This document shows positions 1-8,835 of a stretch of DNA of 64,000 nt, piece after piece. The DNA is from Streptomyces griseicoloratus. Lineage in GTDB: Bacteria > Actinomycetota > Actinomycetes > Streptomycetales > Streptomycetaceae. Within the stretch, counting starts at the first letter, position 1. Every line of letters begins with the position of its first letter. Below the pieces are notes generated by a model that made no database searches, was not told the DNA's origin, and saw only the letters and a program-made list of their open reading frames with translations. The translations under genes and the position numbers were made by a program. The stretch covers positions 248,001-312,000 of the forward strand of contig NZ_JACVQF010000184.1 of the NCBI RefSeq assembly GCF_014534645.1, read 5' to 3'.

Positions 1-494
1 GGGTCGCGGGCGGCGAGGGCGCGCTCCAGCGTGTCGACGGCCTGGGCCGGGCTGCTCGGGGCGTCGAGGTAGGTGACCTGTGCGTCCCTCCAGGGCAGCA
101 GCGAGGCGTGGTGCTCGGTCTCGAAGACGAAGACCCGGCAGCCGGCCGGCAGGGCGCCGGCGAGCAGGTTGAGCGAGTCGGTGGTGGACCGGGTGAACAC
201 CACCTGGTCACCCTCGCGGCAGTCGAGGAACTGGGCGACCGTCTTCCGGGCGTTCTCGAACAGGTCCGTCGACAGCTGCGAGAGGTACCCGGCACCGCGG
301 TGCACGCTGCCGTAGTACGGGGCGTAGGCGGCCACGTCGTCCCAGACCCGCTGCAGCGCGGGCGCGCTGGCGGCGTAGTCGAGCGCGGCGTAGGCGACCT
401 CCCCGCCGGTGACGAGCGGAACGGTGACATCCCGCCCCAGAACGGGCAGCGGGGCACAAACGGACTGATCGGCGGCAGCGGTGGAGACGGACAT
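1..494 (-). CDS. Class V aminotransferase (cysteine-desulfurase-like), N-terminal part
   Basis: Reading the minus strand from the ATG at 492-494 gives an open frame that runs off the left edge (about 164 residues visible). It contains segments typical of fold-type I PLP enzymes of the class V family: ALDYAASAPAL near residue 37, YYGSVHRGAGYLS near 60, then VVFTRSTTDSLNLLAG and FETEHHASLLPWR, where the His pair stacks on PLP in this family. The catalytic Lys and any cysteine loop lie outside the window, so desulfurase activity cannot be claimed. It is a different gene from the desulfurase-TusA fusion at 11850. It lies downstream of trpD on the same strand but is separated from it by about 560 bp and a MITE-like element, so it probably has its own promoter in 495-593. 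Confidence 0.85.
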   Translation of the reverse strand, partial: MSVSTAAADQSVCAPLPVLGRDVTVPLVTGGEVAYAALDYAASAPALQRVWDDVAAYAPYYGSVHRGAGYLSQLSTDLFENARKTVAQFLDCREGDQVVFTRSTTDSLNLLAGALPAGCRVFVFETEHHASLLPWRDAQVTYLDAPSSPAQAVDTLERALAARD

Positions 495-593
495 GGCTGA
501 ACTCCCGTGAAGTCAGGAAATCACCACACGAGCACAAACGGCTCAAGCATGGGAAAAGGTGAAAGGGGTATGCGCAGGCGGGGCTCTGCGGCC

Positions 594-782
594 TAGGGCC
601 TGTCCTTCGGCTCGGCCCGGGGCCGCGGGGCCTGGCACGCACATCTGCCGCGTTGTCGTCGGTCGCCGACGCTCCGCGTCGACTCCCTCCTCCGCCTTGC
701 AGCTGCACGCACCAGGCCCCGCTCACCGGGACTGTCCAGGCACCGCTTGTCGGTGTCGGGCCGATCCGAAGGACAGGCCCTA
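594..782. mobile_element. MITE-like element, 189 bp with TA-flanked inverted ends
   Basis: The two ends are inverted repeats: the outer 17 bases (594-610 and 766-782, beginning TAGGGCCTGTCC) are perfect and the match extends to 25 of 26. Both ends start with TA, as expected if the element targets TA like the IS630/mariner group. It has no credible gene of its own; the long frame across it on the minus strand is a GC-bias shadow. It sits in the 495-1055 gap between trpD and the aminotransferase, about 100 bp upstream of the latter's start, so it could affect that promoter. I see nothing else coding in this gap. I recall copies of this sequence in other Streptomyces, but copy number cannot be checked here. 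Confidence 0.72.
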
Positions 783-1055
783 ACGCATTCGCTGATTCAC
801 GGAAGGCTCCCTCGAACGACCAGGACCCCTGGCCCCGTGCTCCTTCAGGAGCGCGTGAGGGGTCCGCGCTTGCCGTGGACCTTGCTGTCCACGGCCTGGT
901 CTTCACCCGGGGCACCCCGCCACGGACGGAGGGTTGCCGGACAGTCGGCCGGGGCCGAATGACTGTCACTCATGACCTGCACAGGAACGTACGGGAAAAG
1001 ATCGGCGTCCCGCAACCCGAGTCCGCATCGCGGGACGCTCCTCACACCGGTTCGC

Positions 1056-2120
1056 TCAGGCGTGGCTCGCGGCCACCCAGCGCTCCAGGACGCGCCTGGC
1101 CGCGCCCGAGTCGATCGACTCCGCGGCCTTGTCCATCCCGGCCCGGATCCGGTCGGTCAGCGGCCCGTCGCCGGCCTCCAGGGCCACCAGGGCGGCCGCC
1201 GCGTTCAGCAGCACCGCGTCCCGCACCGGCCCCCTCTCGCCGTTCAGCAGGCGCCGGGCGACGTCGGCGTTGTAGGAGGCGTCGGCGCCGCGCAGTGCCT
1301 CCACCGGCACCAGCTCCAGGCCGACGTCCCGCGGGTCGAAGGCCTCCTCGGAGACCTTGCCGTCCCGCACGACCCACACCCGGGAGGTGGACGTCGTGGT
1401 CAGCTCGTCCAGGCCGTCATCACCCCGGAACACCAGGGAGGAGTTGCCGCGCTCGGCGAACACCCCGGCGATGATCGGGGCCATCCGGGGGTCGGCGACG
1501 CCGACGGCCTGGGCCTTCACCTTCGCCGGGTTGGTCAGCGGGCCCAGGAAGTTGAACACGGTCCGCACACCGAGCTGGCCCCGGGCCGCCGCCACATGGC
1601 GCAGCGCCGGGTGGAACTTCACCGCGAAGCAGAAGGTGATCCCGGCCTCCTCCGCCACTTCCGCCACGCGCTTCGGTGTCAGCTCCAGGTTGACGCCGAG
1701 CTTCTCCAGCACGTCGGAGGCCCCGGACGCCGAGGACGCGGCGCGGCTGCCGTGCTTGACGACCTTCGCGCCCGTGCCGGCGATGACGATCGCCGACATG
1801 GTGGAGATGTTGACGGTCTTGGCACCGTCGCCGCCGGTGCCGACGATGTCGACGGTCCGGCCGGGCACCTCGATGACGTGCGCGTGCTCGTACATCGAGC
1901 GGACGCAGCCGGAGATCTCCTCCACCGTCTCGCCCTTGGCCCGCAGGGCCGTCGCGAACCCGGCGATCTGCACGTCCGTCGCCTCGCCGCGCATGATCAG
2001 GTCCATCGCCCAGGCGGTGTCGTCGGCGGTGAGGTCGCGGCCGTCCAGCAGGCCGTTCAGCAGGGCGGGCCAGGAGCGGCCCGCCGCGGTGTTGCCTCCA
2101 GCGGGGGTCACAGCGCTCAT
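1056..2120 (-). CDS. trpD: Anthranilate phosphoribosyltransferase
   Basis: The protein has 354 residues, slightly longer than the usual 330-345. It transfers phosphoribose from PRPP to anthranilate in the second committed step of tryptophan synthesis, in the cytoplasm. The PRPP/Mg motif [14 protein letters not shown] is present near residue 97, followed by [18 protein letters not shown], which contains the anthranilate-site residues, and NFLGPLTNP further on. An AGGAG ribosome site lies a few bases before the ATG. Other trp genes are not adjacent. The gene lies downstream of the qcr operon but behind a strong terminator (2191-2227), so it is probably transcribed separately. Confidence 0.97.
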   Translation of the reverse strand: MSAVTPAGGNTAAGRSWPALLNGLLDGRDLTADDTAWAMDLIMRGEATDVQIAGFATALRAKGETVEEISGCVRSMYEHAHVIEVPGRTVDIVGTGGDGAKTVNISTMSAIVIAGTGAKVVKHGSRAASSASGASDVLEKLGVNLELTPKRVAEVAEEAGITFCFAVKFHPALRHVAAARGQLGVRTVFNFLGPLTNPAKVKAQAVGVADPRMAPIIAGVFAERGNSSLVFRGDDGLDELTTTSTSRVWVVRDGKVSEEAFDPRDVGLELVPVEALRGADASYNADVARRLLNGERGPVRDAVLLNAAAALVALEAGDGPLTDRIRAGMDKAAESIDSGAARRVLERWVAASHA

Positions 2121-2190
2121 CAGCCGCTCCTGGGTCGTAGAGAAGTCAGTCAGTCAGGACTGCCTCCACCCTATCCAGCCCAGGGCACGG

Positions 2191-2227
2191 CGAAGGGCCC
2201 CGTCCGCAGACCGGACGGGGCCCTTCG
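2191..2227 (-). terminator. Terminator of the ctaE-qcrCAB operon
   Basis: A perfect 16-bp stem (2191-2206 with 2212-2227) encloses a 5-base loop, starting about 24 bp after the qcrB stop. There is no U-tract, as is normal in Streptomyces. It separates qcrB from trpD. Confidence 0.85.
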
Positions 2228-2250
2228 ACCGTGGTGTGGCGACGTGGTGA

Positions 2251-3888
2251 TCAGTGGTGGCCGTGGCCGCTCGTGATCTCCCTGTACTCCTCGACGGTCG
2301 GCTTCGGGATCTGGTTCCCCTCGCCGTAGTACGCGTTGCTGAGCTTGGCGCGGAGCTTCTCGGAGCTCTTCGCCTTGCGCTCGACGCCGTTCTCGTCGAC
2401 GGTCGGGCCGATCTCGGCCGGCTTGTACTGCTCGTGCGCGGTGAGCGTGTACATGTGCTCCTGGCTGAGCGGCTCGTGCACCTCGATGAACTCACCGTGC
2501 GGCAGGCGCTTGATGATGCCCGACTCGCGGCCGTGCAGCACCTTGTCCTTGTCCCGGCGCTGCAGGCCGAGGCAGATCCGCTTGGTGACGATGAACGCGA
2601 TGACGGGGCCGGCGAAGAACCCGATGCGGACGAACCAGGTGACCGCGTTGATCGACAGGTGGAAGTGGGTCGCGACGATGTCGTTGCCACCACCGATCAG
2701 CATGATCATGTACGCGGTGATCCACGCGACACCGAACGCCGTCCGGGTCGGGGCGTTGCGCGGCCGGTCCAGGATGTGGTGCTCGCGCTTGTCGCCGGTC
2801 ACCCAGGACTCGATGAACGGGTAGACGGCGATCAACGCGAGGAACAGACCGAAGATCACCAGCGGGATGAACACACCCAGGACGAGCGTGTGACCCCAGA
2901 GGTTGATCTCCCAGCCCGGCATGGCGCGGACCAGACCCTCGGCGAAGCCCATGTACCAGTCGGGCTGGGCGCCGGTGGACACCTGGTCGGCCCGGTACGG
3001 GCCGAGGGCCCAGATCGGGTTGACGGTCGCGATGCCGGCGATGAGGGCGATGACACCGAAGACCAGGAAGAAGAAGCCTCCGGCCTTCGCCATGTACACC
3101 GGCAGCAGCGGCATGCCGACGACGTTCTTGTTGGTCCGTCCGGGACCCGCGAACTGCGTGTGCTTGTGGTAGAAGACCAGGATCAGGTGGCCGACCACCA
3201 GACCGAGCATGATGCCCGGCAGCAGCAGGATGTGGATCGAGTAGAACCGCGCGACGAAGTCGTCGCCGGGGAACTCTCCGCCGAACAGGAACATCGAGAT
3301 GTACGTGCCGACGATCGGCACGGACAGGATCGCGCCCTGCGTGAAGCGGACACCGGTGCCGGAGAGCAGGTCGTCCGGGAGCGAGTAACCGGTGAAGCCG
3401 GTGAACATGCCCAGGACGAACAGCAGGAAGCCGAACAGCCAGTTGATCTCGCGCGGCTTGCGGAACGCGCCGGTGAAGAAGACGCGCATCATGTGCACGA
3501 ACATGCCGGCGAGGAAGATGATCGCCGCCCAGTGGTGGATCTGCCGGATCAGCAGACCGCCGCGCACGTCGAAGCTGATCTCCAGCGTCGACTTGTAGGC
3601 CTCACTCATCAGCTGGCCCTGCATGGGCACGTAGCTGCCGTGGTACTCCACCTCGTTCATCGACGGGTGGAAGAACAGCGTCAGGTACACACCCGTGAGG
3701 ATGATGATGATGAAGCTGTAGAGGCAGATCTCACCCAGCATGAAGGACCAGTGGTCCGGGAAGATCTTGCGCATGTTGGCCTTGGCCAGGGAGTAGATCC
3801 CGAGCCGGCCGTCGGCCCAGTCGGCGACGCGTTCGCCGGCCGGTGCCTTCCCGCGTGAGCGGGAATCGGTGTTCGCTGTAGTGCTCAT
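2251..3888 (-). CDS. qcrB: Cytochrome bc1 complex cytochrome b subunit
   Basis: The start is the ATG at 3886-3888, which overlaps the qcrA stop (ATGA) and begins MSTTANTDSRSRGK; a longer upstream frame is spurious because it would run through qcrA. The product has 545 residues and is the quinol-oxidising membrane core of the actinobacterial bcc complex. Visible are several hydrophobic helices, the haem-ligand region QIHHWAAIIFLAGMFVHMMR with paired His, GYSLPDDLLSGTG, and a second cluster SIHILLLPGIMLGLVVGHL. The Qo-site PDWYMGFAEG corresponds to the PEWY-type motif (here PDWY). The long C-terminal tail, ending GHGHH, is typical of actinobacterial QcrB. It is last in ctaE-qcrC-qcrA-qcrB and passes electrons to the diheme QcrC and the aa3 oxidase encoded nearby. 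Confidence 0.97.
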   Translation of the reverse strand: MSTTANTDSRSRGKAPAGERVADWADGRLGIYSLAKANMRKIFPDHWSFMLGEICLYSFIIIILTGVYLTLFFHPSMNEVEYHGSYVPMQGQLMSEAYKSTLEISFDVRGGLLIRQIHHWAAIIFLAGMFVHMMRVFFTGAFRKPREINWLFGFLLFVLGMFTGFTGYSLPDDLLSGTGVRFTQGAILSVPIVGTYISMFLFGGEFPGDDFVARFYSIHILLLPGIMLGLVVGHLILVFYHKHTQFAGPGRTNKNVVGMPLLPVYMAKAGGFFFLVFGVIALIAGIATVNPIWALGPYRADQVSTGAQPDWYMGFAEGLVRAMPGWEINLWGHTLVLGVFIPLVIFGLFLALIAVYPFIESWVTGDKREHHILDRPRNAPTRTAFGVAWITAYMIMLIGGGNDIVATHFHLSINAVTWFVRIGFFAGPVIAFIVTKRICLGLQRRDKDKVLHGRESGIIKRLPHGEFIEVHEPLSQEHMYTLTAHEQYKPAEIGPTVDENGVERKAKSSEKLRAKLSNAYYGEGNQIPKPTVEEYREITSGHGHH

Positions 3889-4943
3889 CCGCGCTCCCAG
3901 AATGCAGGACCGACGGGCTCTTCGAAGTCGCCGAGCGCTTCGAGGTAGCCCTCGTCGTTCACGCCGATGCGGAGCTGCGGCAGGGCGTGACCGGCGGGAC
4001 CGAAGATCACTCGGGCGCCGTCGGAGAGGTCGAAGGTGGACTGGTGGCAGGGGCACAGCACGTGGTGCGTCTGCTGCTCGTACAGGGAGATCGGGCAGCC
4101 GACGTGGGTGCAGATCTTCGAGTACGCCACGATGCCCTCGTGCGACCACTCGAGCTCGCGCTTGTCCTTGATGTTCTCCGGCTGGATCCGGACGATCATC
4201 AGGGCGGCCTTGGCGATCTCGTTCTGGAAGCCGTGGTCGTGCTCCTCCAGGCCCTCGGGCTTGGCGAAGGTCAGCGAGCCGACGGCGACGTCCGAGGGAC
4301 GCAGCGGCTCGTTGGTGTTCATGTTGACGAGCAGCTTGCCCTTGGACCACAGGGTGTGGCGCAGCTTCTCCTCGGGCAGCGGACCGAGGTCGCGCAGCAG
4401 GACGACACCGGAGAGCGGCACCAGCGTCAGCGCACCGAACATGGTGGTGCGGATCAGCTTGCGCCGGCCGATGGCGGACTCCTTGGCGCCCTGCTTGAAG
4501 TCGGCGAAGACCTTCTCGCGCACCTCGGGGGACGCCTCGATCGGGTGCCGCTCGTCGGCGACCTCCACGTCGGACATCAGGGTGCGCGCCCAGTGGACCG
4601 CGCCGGCGCCGATGGTGAACAGGGCGATGCCGAGCGTCACGCCGAGCGCGAAGTTCAGCGCGCTGATGTGGCCGAGCGGCCAGATGTAGACCGACTTGTC
4701 GACGTCGATCGCCACGAACGAGGCGATGAAGCCGATGGTGGCCAGCATCGACACCGTGAACAGCAGGGCGACCGTGCGCTCGGACCGCTTGGCGGCCCGC
4801 TCGTCGATGTCCTGGATCCGGTGCTCGTGGGGCGGGAGGCCCGGGTCGGCGAACGGGTGCTTCTCGTCCGCGACGCCTACCGCGCCGTGCGCGGCGCCCT
4901 GCTCAGCGGGCAGGTTCTCTTCTGGAATGTCTTGGCTACTCAT
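3885..4943 (-). CDS. qcrA: Cytochrome bc1 complex Rieske iron-sulfur subunit
   Basis: This is a 352-residue protein from the ATG at 4941-4943, which overlaps the qcrC stop as ATGA. The N-terminal third carries three hydrophobic helices (for example VALLFTVSMLATIGFIASFV), the three-helix architecture characteristic of actinobacterial QcrA. The C-terminal Rieske domain has both cluster-binding loops, CTHVGC and CPCHQS, giving two Cys and two His ligands for the [2Fe-2S] cluster. It relays electrons from quinol at QcrB to the QcrC haems. The in-frame ATG 12 codons upstream lies inside qcrC and lacks the overlap geometry used throughout this operon. It needs Fe-S assembly; sulfur-transfer genes lie about 7 kb away. 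Confidence 0.97.
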   Translation of the reverse strand: MSSQDIPEENLPAEQGAAHGAVGVADEKHPFADPGLPPHEHRIQDIDERAAKRSERTVALLFTVSMLATIGFIASFVAIDVDKSVYIWPLGHISALNFALGVTLGIALFTIGAGAVHWARTLMSDVEVADERHPIEASPEVREKVFADFKQGAKESAIGRRKLIRTTMFGALTLVPLSGVVLLRDLGPLPEEKLRHTLWSKGKLLVNMNTNEPLRPSDVAVGSLTFAKPEGLEEHDHGFQNEIAKAALMIVRIQPENIKDKRELEWSHEGIVAYSKICTHVGCPISLYEQQTHHVLCPCHQSTFDLSDGARVIFGPAGHALPQLRIGVNDEGYLEALGDFEEPVGPAFWERG

Positions 4944-5749
4944 GACTTCTTGGCCTTTGCGGTCCGAGCGGCGACCCACACGGCGACGGCGATGCAGGCG
5001 CCGAGACCGAAGATCCAGCCGAACAGGCCCTCGCTGACGGGACCGAGTCCGCCCAGGCTCAGGCCGCCGGGGCTCTCGGTCTCCTCACCGTTGACCGCGT
5101 CCAGGTACGCGATGATGTCCTTCTTGTTCTCCTCCGACAGCGTGGTGTCGGGGAAGGAGGGCATGTTCTGCGGGCCGGTCTGCATGGCCTCGTAGATGTG
5201 CTTGGGGTCGACGTCCTCGAGGGTCGGGGCGAACTTGCCGTGCGTCAGCGCTCCGCCCTTACCGGTGAAGTTGTGGCACTGCGCGCAGTTGGTGCGGAAC
5301 AGCTCGCCGCCCTCGGCGATGTCCGCGCCCTCCGGGCCGTACTGCTCCTCCGTCGGGATGACCGGACCGGCGCCCAGCGAGGCGACGTAGGCCGCCAGCT
5401 GGTCGATCTCGGCCTGGGAGTAGATGACCTTCTTGCGCGGGACCTGGGCGCCCGGCTGCTGAGCCGGCATACGGCCGGTGCCCACCTGGAAGTCGACGGC
5501 CGCGGCGCCCACGCCGACCAGGCTCGGGCCGTCGGTGGTGCCCTGACCGCCGGTGCCGTGGCAGCTGGCGCAGCCGACGGCGTAGAGCTTCTTGCCCTCG
5601 TCGATGGCGAGGGACTGGGCGGTTTCATCGGCCTGCGCCTTGTCCGCGGGTGCGAACGCGGCGTACAGCCCCCCGGTGCATGCCAGCGCGAGGAGTAGGA
5701 CGACGAGCGCCGCCAGCGGATGGCGTCGTCGTGCGGAGAGCTTTTTCAC
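4940..5749 (-). CDS. qcrC: Cytochrome bc1 complex diheme cytochrome c subunit
   Basis: The 269-residue protein has an N-terminal signal-anchor (basic MKKLSARRRH then LAALVVLLLALACTGGLYAA), two c-type haem motifs, CASCH and CAQCH, each opening one cytochrome c domain, and a C-terminal membrane helix (GLFGWIFGLGACIAVAVWVA) followed by a basic tail. This membrane-bound diheme cytochrome replaces cytochrome c1 plus soluble cytochrome c in actinobacteria and wires the bc complex directly to the aa3 oxidase. Distal Met ligands probably include GRMPAQQ and QNMPSF. It is the second gene of the operon, 65 bp after ctaE. Confidence 0.97.
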   Translation of the reverse strand: MKKLSARRRHPLAALVVLLLALACTGGLYAAFAPADKAQADETAQSLAIDEGKKLYAVGCASCHGTGGQGTTDGPSLVGVGAAAVDFQVGTGRMPAQQPGAQVPRKKVIYSQAEIDQLAAYVASLGAGPVIPTEEQYGPEGADIAEGGELFRTNCAQCHNFTGKGGALTHGKFAPTLEDVDPKHIYEAMQTGPQNMPSFPDTTLSEENKKDIIAYLDAVNGEETESPGGLSLGGLGPVSEGLFGWIFGLGACIAVAVWVAARTAKAKKS

Positions 5750-5814
5750 GGATTACCCCGGTGTCAGGATCTTCTGCGTCGATGCTTCTGGGATTGCGCG
5801 GGTGCGTGCCGCGA

Positions 5815-6435
5815 CTACTTGATCATGTAGATCGTGGCGAAGAGGCCGATCCAGACGACATCGACGAAGTGCCAGTAGTAGGACACGACGATGGCGGCGG
5901 TCGCCTGCTCGTGGGTGAACCTCCGGGCCGCGTAGGTACGGCCGAGGACCAGCAGGAAGGCGATGAGACCGCCCGTCACGTGCAGGCCGTGGAAGCCGGT
6001 GGTCAGGTAGAAGACCGAGCCGTACGGGTCGGACGAGAGCGACAGGCCCTCGTGCTTGACCAGCTCGGTGTACTCGAAGACCTGACCGCCGATGAAGATC
6101 GCACCCATGACGAAGGTGACGATGAACCACATCCGGAGCTTCTTCACGTCACCGCGCTCGGCGGCGAACACGCCGAGCTGGCAGGTGAGGGAGGAGAGCA
6201 CCAGGATGGTGGTGTTCGTCGCGGAGAACGGGAAGTTCAGCGCGTCGGCCTTCTCGGACCAGAAGTCCGGGCCGGTCACCGATCGCAGGGTGAAGTACAT
6301 CGCGAAGAGGGCCGCGAAGAACATCAGCTCGGAACTCAGCCAGATGATGGTTCCGACACTGGTGAGGTTCGGCCGATTGACCGACGGGTGCGCGTGCCCG
6401 GTTTCTACTGTCGTTGCTGTCGCCACGACCGACAT
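5815..6435 (-). CDS. ctaE: Cytochrome c oxidase subunit III
   Basis: The 206-residue protein has five clear hydrophobic helices, the short form of subunit III found in actinobacteria. Family features include [17 protein letters not shown], where the acidic residue lies in a helix, [12 protein letters not shown], and the C-terminal [21 protein letters not shown], a subunit III signature. It is the first gene of ctaE-qcrCAB, placing an oxidase subunit in the bc operon and consistent with a bcc-aa3 supercomplex. The promoter must lie in 6436-6624, shared with the divergent gene at 6625. Confidence 0.97.
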   Translation of the reverse strand: MSVVATATTVETGHAHPSVNRPNLTSVGTIIWLSSELMFFAALFAMYFTLRSVTGPDFWSEKADALNFPFSATNTTILVLSSLTCQLGVFAAERGDVKKLRMWFIVTFVMGAIFIGGQVFEYTELVKHEGLSLSSDPYGSVFYLTTGFHGLHVTGGLIAFLLVLGRTYAARRFTHEQATAAIVVSYYWHFVDVVWIGLFATIYMIK

Positions 6436-6624
6436 TATGTCGGTCGCTTATCCCGCCCTCACTCCGGGGGGTGCCGTTCGGAGTGTCCGCACCGTCCGCA
6501 GGGCCCGTATGGCCCATCGAACAGCACGTCGAAGGCGTGTTCCGACCGGTGTTGACGGGGTGTTTGAGGGAGTAGCATCCGGCGCAACGGGCTACGACAG
6601 TCTTCACTGCGTATCGGAGGAAGC

Positions 6625-7026
6625 ATGCAGCCGACCGCCACGGTGCTGGTCTACAGCGACGACTCCAACACCCGCGAACAGGTGCGGCTCGCCACCGGCC
6701 GCCGGCCGGCTCCGGACGCGCCCGTGGTCGAGTTCGTGGAGTGCGCGACCCCGGCCGCCGTCGTCAGGGAGCTGGACAAGGGCGGGATCGACGTCTGCGT
6801 CCTGGACGGCGAGGCCGTGCCCATGGGCGGCATGGGGGTGTGCCGCCAGATCAAGGACGAGGTCTTCCGGTGCCCGCCGGTGCTGCTGCTCATCGGACGG
6901 CCGCAGGACGCCTGGCTGGCCACGTGGAGCCGCGCGGACGCGGCCGTGACGCTGCCGGTGGAGCCCGTCGAGTTCGCCGCCGCGCTGGCGTCCCTGCTGC
7001 GGCAGAGGAGGCTGCAGAGCGCCTAG
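6625..7026 (+). CDS. Degenerate receiver-like (CheY-fold) protein
   Basis: This 133-residue protein starts at an ATG preceded by GGAGGAA. The layout resembles a response-regulator receiver: first strand TVLVYSDDS with an acidic pair, third strand DVCVLDGEAVPMGGMGV with Asp at the phosphoacceptor position, and a fourth strand PPVLLLIGRPQD. The Thr/Ser usually after strand four is Gly, and the Lys usually found in the K-P motif after strand five is missing (VTLPVEP). It therefore probably does not work as a normal phospho-switch. There is no output domain. It is divergent from ctaE and convergent with the L,D-transpeptidase, in the middle of the respiratory cluster. Its function is unknown. Confidence 0.75.
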   Translation: MQPTATVLVYSDDSNTREQVRLATGRRPAPDAPVVEFVECATPAAVVRELDKGGIDVCVLDGEAVPMGGMGVCRQIKDEVFRCPPVLLLIGRPQDAWLATWSRADAAVTLPVEPVEFAAALASLLRQRRLQSA

Positions 7027-7038
7027 GGGCCCTGTTCC

Positions 7039-8307
7039 TCACGCCGCCGCCGGCCGCAGCCTCGCCGTGTCCTGGAGCGGGGCTTCGGGGCTGCCCACGA
7101 GGGCGCTGCCCTGGCGCCACTTCGCCCAGTCCAGGTTCCAGTCGCCGAAGCCGTTGCCGAACGGTTCCATGGTCTTGCCGCCGGAGTTGACGACCTGGAC
7201 GATGTCGCCCACGCGGACGGTGCCGAAGAACCACTGGGCGTTGGCGGTGCTCATGCCGACGCAGCCGTGGCTGACGTTGGCGGAGCCCTGGGAGCCGACC
7301 GACCAGGGGGCGGCGTGCACGTACTCGCCGCTCCAGGTGACCCTGGTGGCGAAGTGCACGTCCATGTCGTACGACTCCGCGGAGCCCTCGGCGATGCCGA
7401 CGGTGCTGCTGCGCATGCGCACGGTGGACTCCTTGCCCAGGACGACCTTGACGCCGTTGCGGGTCTCGAAGCCGGGCTTGCCGGTGGTGACGGGGATCTT
7501 CTTGATCTCCACGCCGTTGCGCAGGACCGTCATCGTGTGCGAGGCGGCGTCGGTGAGGGCGACGATGCTGTCCCCCGTGGTGATCTTCAGGGGCTTGGCC
7601 GCGCCGCCCCACAGCCGCTCGCCGATCTTGATGCCCTCCAGGTTGCTGCGGACCTCCACGGTGGCGTGGGCGGGCCAGTACTGCCGGGGGCGGTAGTGCA
7701 GCTTCTTGTCGTCCACCCAGTGCCAGGCGCCCTCCACCGCGGGGGTGGAGTCGACCTTCAGCGCGCGCTCCACGACGGCGCGCTGCGCCGCGTCCTTCAC
7801 CGGCTGGCTCAGCTCGGCCGTGAGGGGCTGCCCGACGCCGTACTGGCCGGCCTCGGGGCCGAAGGTGACGCCCAGGGTCTTCTTGGCGCTGGGCCTGCCG
7901 GTCTCGAAGGTGAGGATCTTGCGGCCGGGCGCCCCGTCACCGTCCTCGGTGCTCACCCGCAGGGTGTAGCGGGCGTCGGCGGCCAGCGGTGAGGTGCTGT
8001 GCCAGCGGGCTCCGTCGGCGGAGAGTTCGCCCGCCACGTGGCGTCCTGCGCCGTCCACGGCCGTGACGTCCGTGATGCGCCCGGCGGTGCCCTGGGCGAC
8101 GACTTCGAGGGGCTGGTCGGGGTCGGCCTTCTTCCCCTCGTCCGTGGGTCCGTTGAAGGTGATCTGGTCCGCCGCGTCGTACGGCGTGGCGGCGAGCGGA
8201 TTGTCGTCGCCGCTGCATGCGACGCCGGTCGCGCCGAGGGCGACCATCAGCAGAGTGCAGCCGACGACGGTGTGCCCCCGCACCGGGAAGTGAACCCTGT
8301 TGCTCAT
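7039..8307 (-). CDS. L,D-transpeptidase lipoprotein (YkuD family)
   Basis: The 422-residue protein has a lipoprotein signal with the lipidated Cys at about residue 31 (GATGVAC). The middle contains two Ig-like segments like those of mycobacterial Ldt enzymes, around residues 50-140 and 145-250. The C-terminal YkuD domain carries the catalytic motif SHGCVGM, in which Cys forms the acyl-enzyme, with an upstream HAAPWS segment holding a conserved His. It makes 3-3 cross-links in peptidoglycan outside the membrane and is expected to be resistant to most penicillins but sensitive to carbapenems. It stands between the ctaE and ctaCDF operons without an obvious functional link. Confidence 0.93.
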   Translation of the reverse strand: MSNRVHFPVRGHTVVGCTLLMVALGATGVACSGDDNPLAATPYDAADQITFNGPTDEGKKADPDQPLEVVAQGTAGRITDVTAVDGAGRHVAGELSADGARWHSTSPLAADARYTLRVSTEDGDGAPGRKILTFETGRPSAKKTLGVTFGPEAGQYGVGQPLTAELSQPVKDAAQRAVVERALKVDSTPAVEGAWHWVDDKKLHYRPRQYWPAHATVEVRSNLEGIKIGERLWGGAAKPLKITTGDSIVALTDAASHTMTVLRNGVEIKKIPVTTGKPGFETRNGVKVVLGKESTVRMRSSTVGIAEGSAESYDMDVHFATRVTWSGEYVHAAPWSVGSQGSANVSHGCVGMSTANAQWFFGTVRVGDIVQVVNSGGKTMEPFGNGFGDWNLDWAKWRQGSALVGSPEAPLQDTARLRPAAA

Positions 8308-8383
8308 GCCCTCACGCTAGGGAGCGGCGTCAAGAGCGGCGCGTTGAGTCATCCGAACGGGTGATGGACGTGTGCCATGCGAA

Positions 8384-8419
8384 GGGGCCCGGACCCTCCC
8401 TCAGGAGTGTCCGGGCCCC
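8384..8419 (-). terminator. Terminator of the ctaCDF operon
   Basis: An 11-bp perfect GC stem (8384-8394 with 8409-8419) and a 14-base loop lie just after the ctaF stop. It faces the start region of the L,D-transpeptidase. Confidence 0.75.
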
Positions 8420-8436
8420 GAAGCGCTCGGCATGTG

Positions 8437-8835
8437 CTACTGGGTGCGGTTCTCACCGCGGTAGTACTCGAAGACCCAGCCCCACAGACCGATCAGGACC
8501 AGCGGCGCCGAGAAGTACATCAGCCACCAGCCGATCGCGATGCTCAGGAAGGCGAACGCGCCACCGATGCCGAGGGACAGCGGCTGCCAGCTGTGCGGGC
8601 TGAAGAACCCGACCTCGCCGGCGTCGTCCGCGACGTCCGCCTCCTTGTTGTCCTGCGCACCGGCGTCCACCCGCCGGGCCGTGAAGCCCAGGTAGAAGCC
8701 GATCATGATGGCCAGGCCGAAGGCCAGGAAGAGGGCCGTGGTACCGGCCGGCTCCTTCGACCACACGCCGTAGACGACCGCCATGGCGAGGAGGAAGACG
8801 CTCAGCCAGATGAAAATCTTGCCCTGGATCTTCAC
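8437..8835 (-). CDS. ctaF: Cytochrome c oxidase subunit IV
   Basis: The 132-residue protein has four hydrophobic helices: [59 protein letters not shown] and [15 protein letters not shown]. They are joined by an acidic loop and the segment [13 protein letters not shown]. This is the actinobacteria-specific fourth subunit of the aa3 oxidase. Its start overlaps the ctaD stop by four bases (ATGA), so translation is coupled. Confidence 0.95.
   Translation of the reverse strand: MKIQGKIFIWLSVFLLAMAVVYGVWSKEPAGTTALFLAFGLAIMIGFYLGFTARRVDAGAQDNKEADVADDAGEVGFFSPHSWQPLSLGIGGAFAFLSIAIGWWLMYFSAPLVLIGLWGWVFEYYRGENRTQ

Noticed and set aside
208-969. Long minus-strand frame across the aminotransferase gap and the MITE
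   Set aside because: It crosses the real aminotransferase start and the element, is Arg/Pro/Gly-rich with no motif, and is explained by GC-biased codon shadows.
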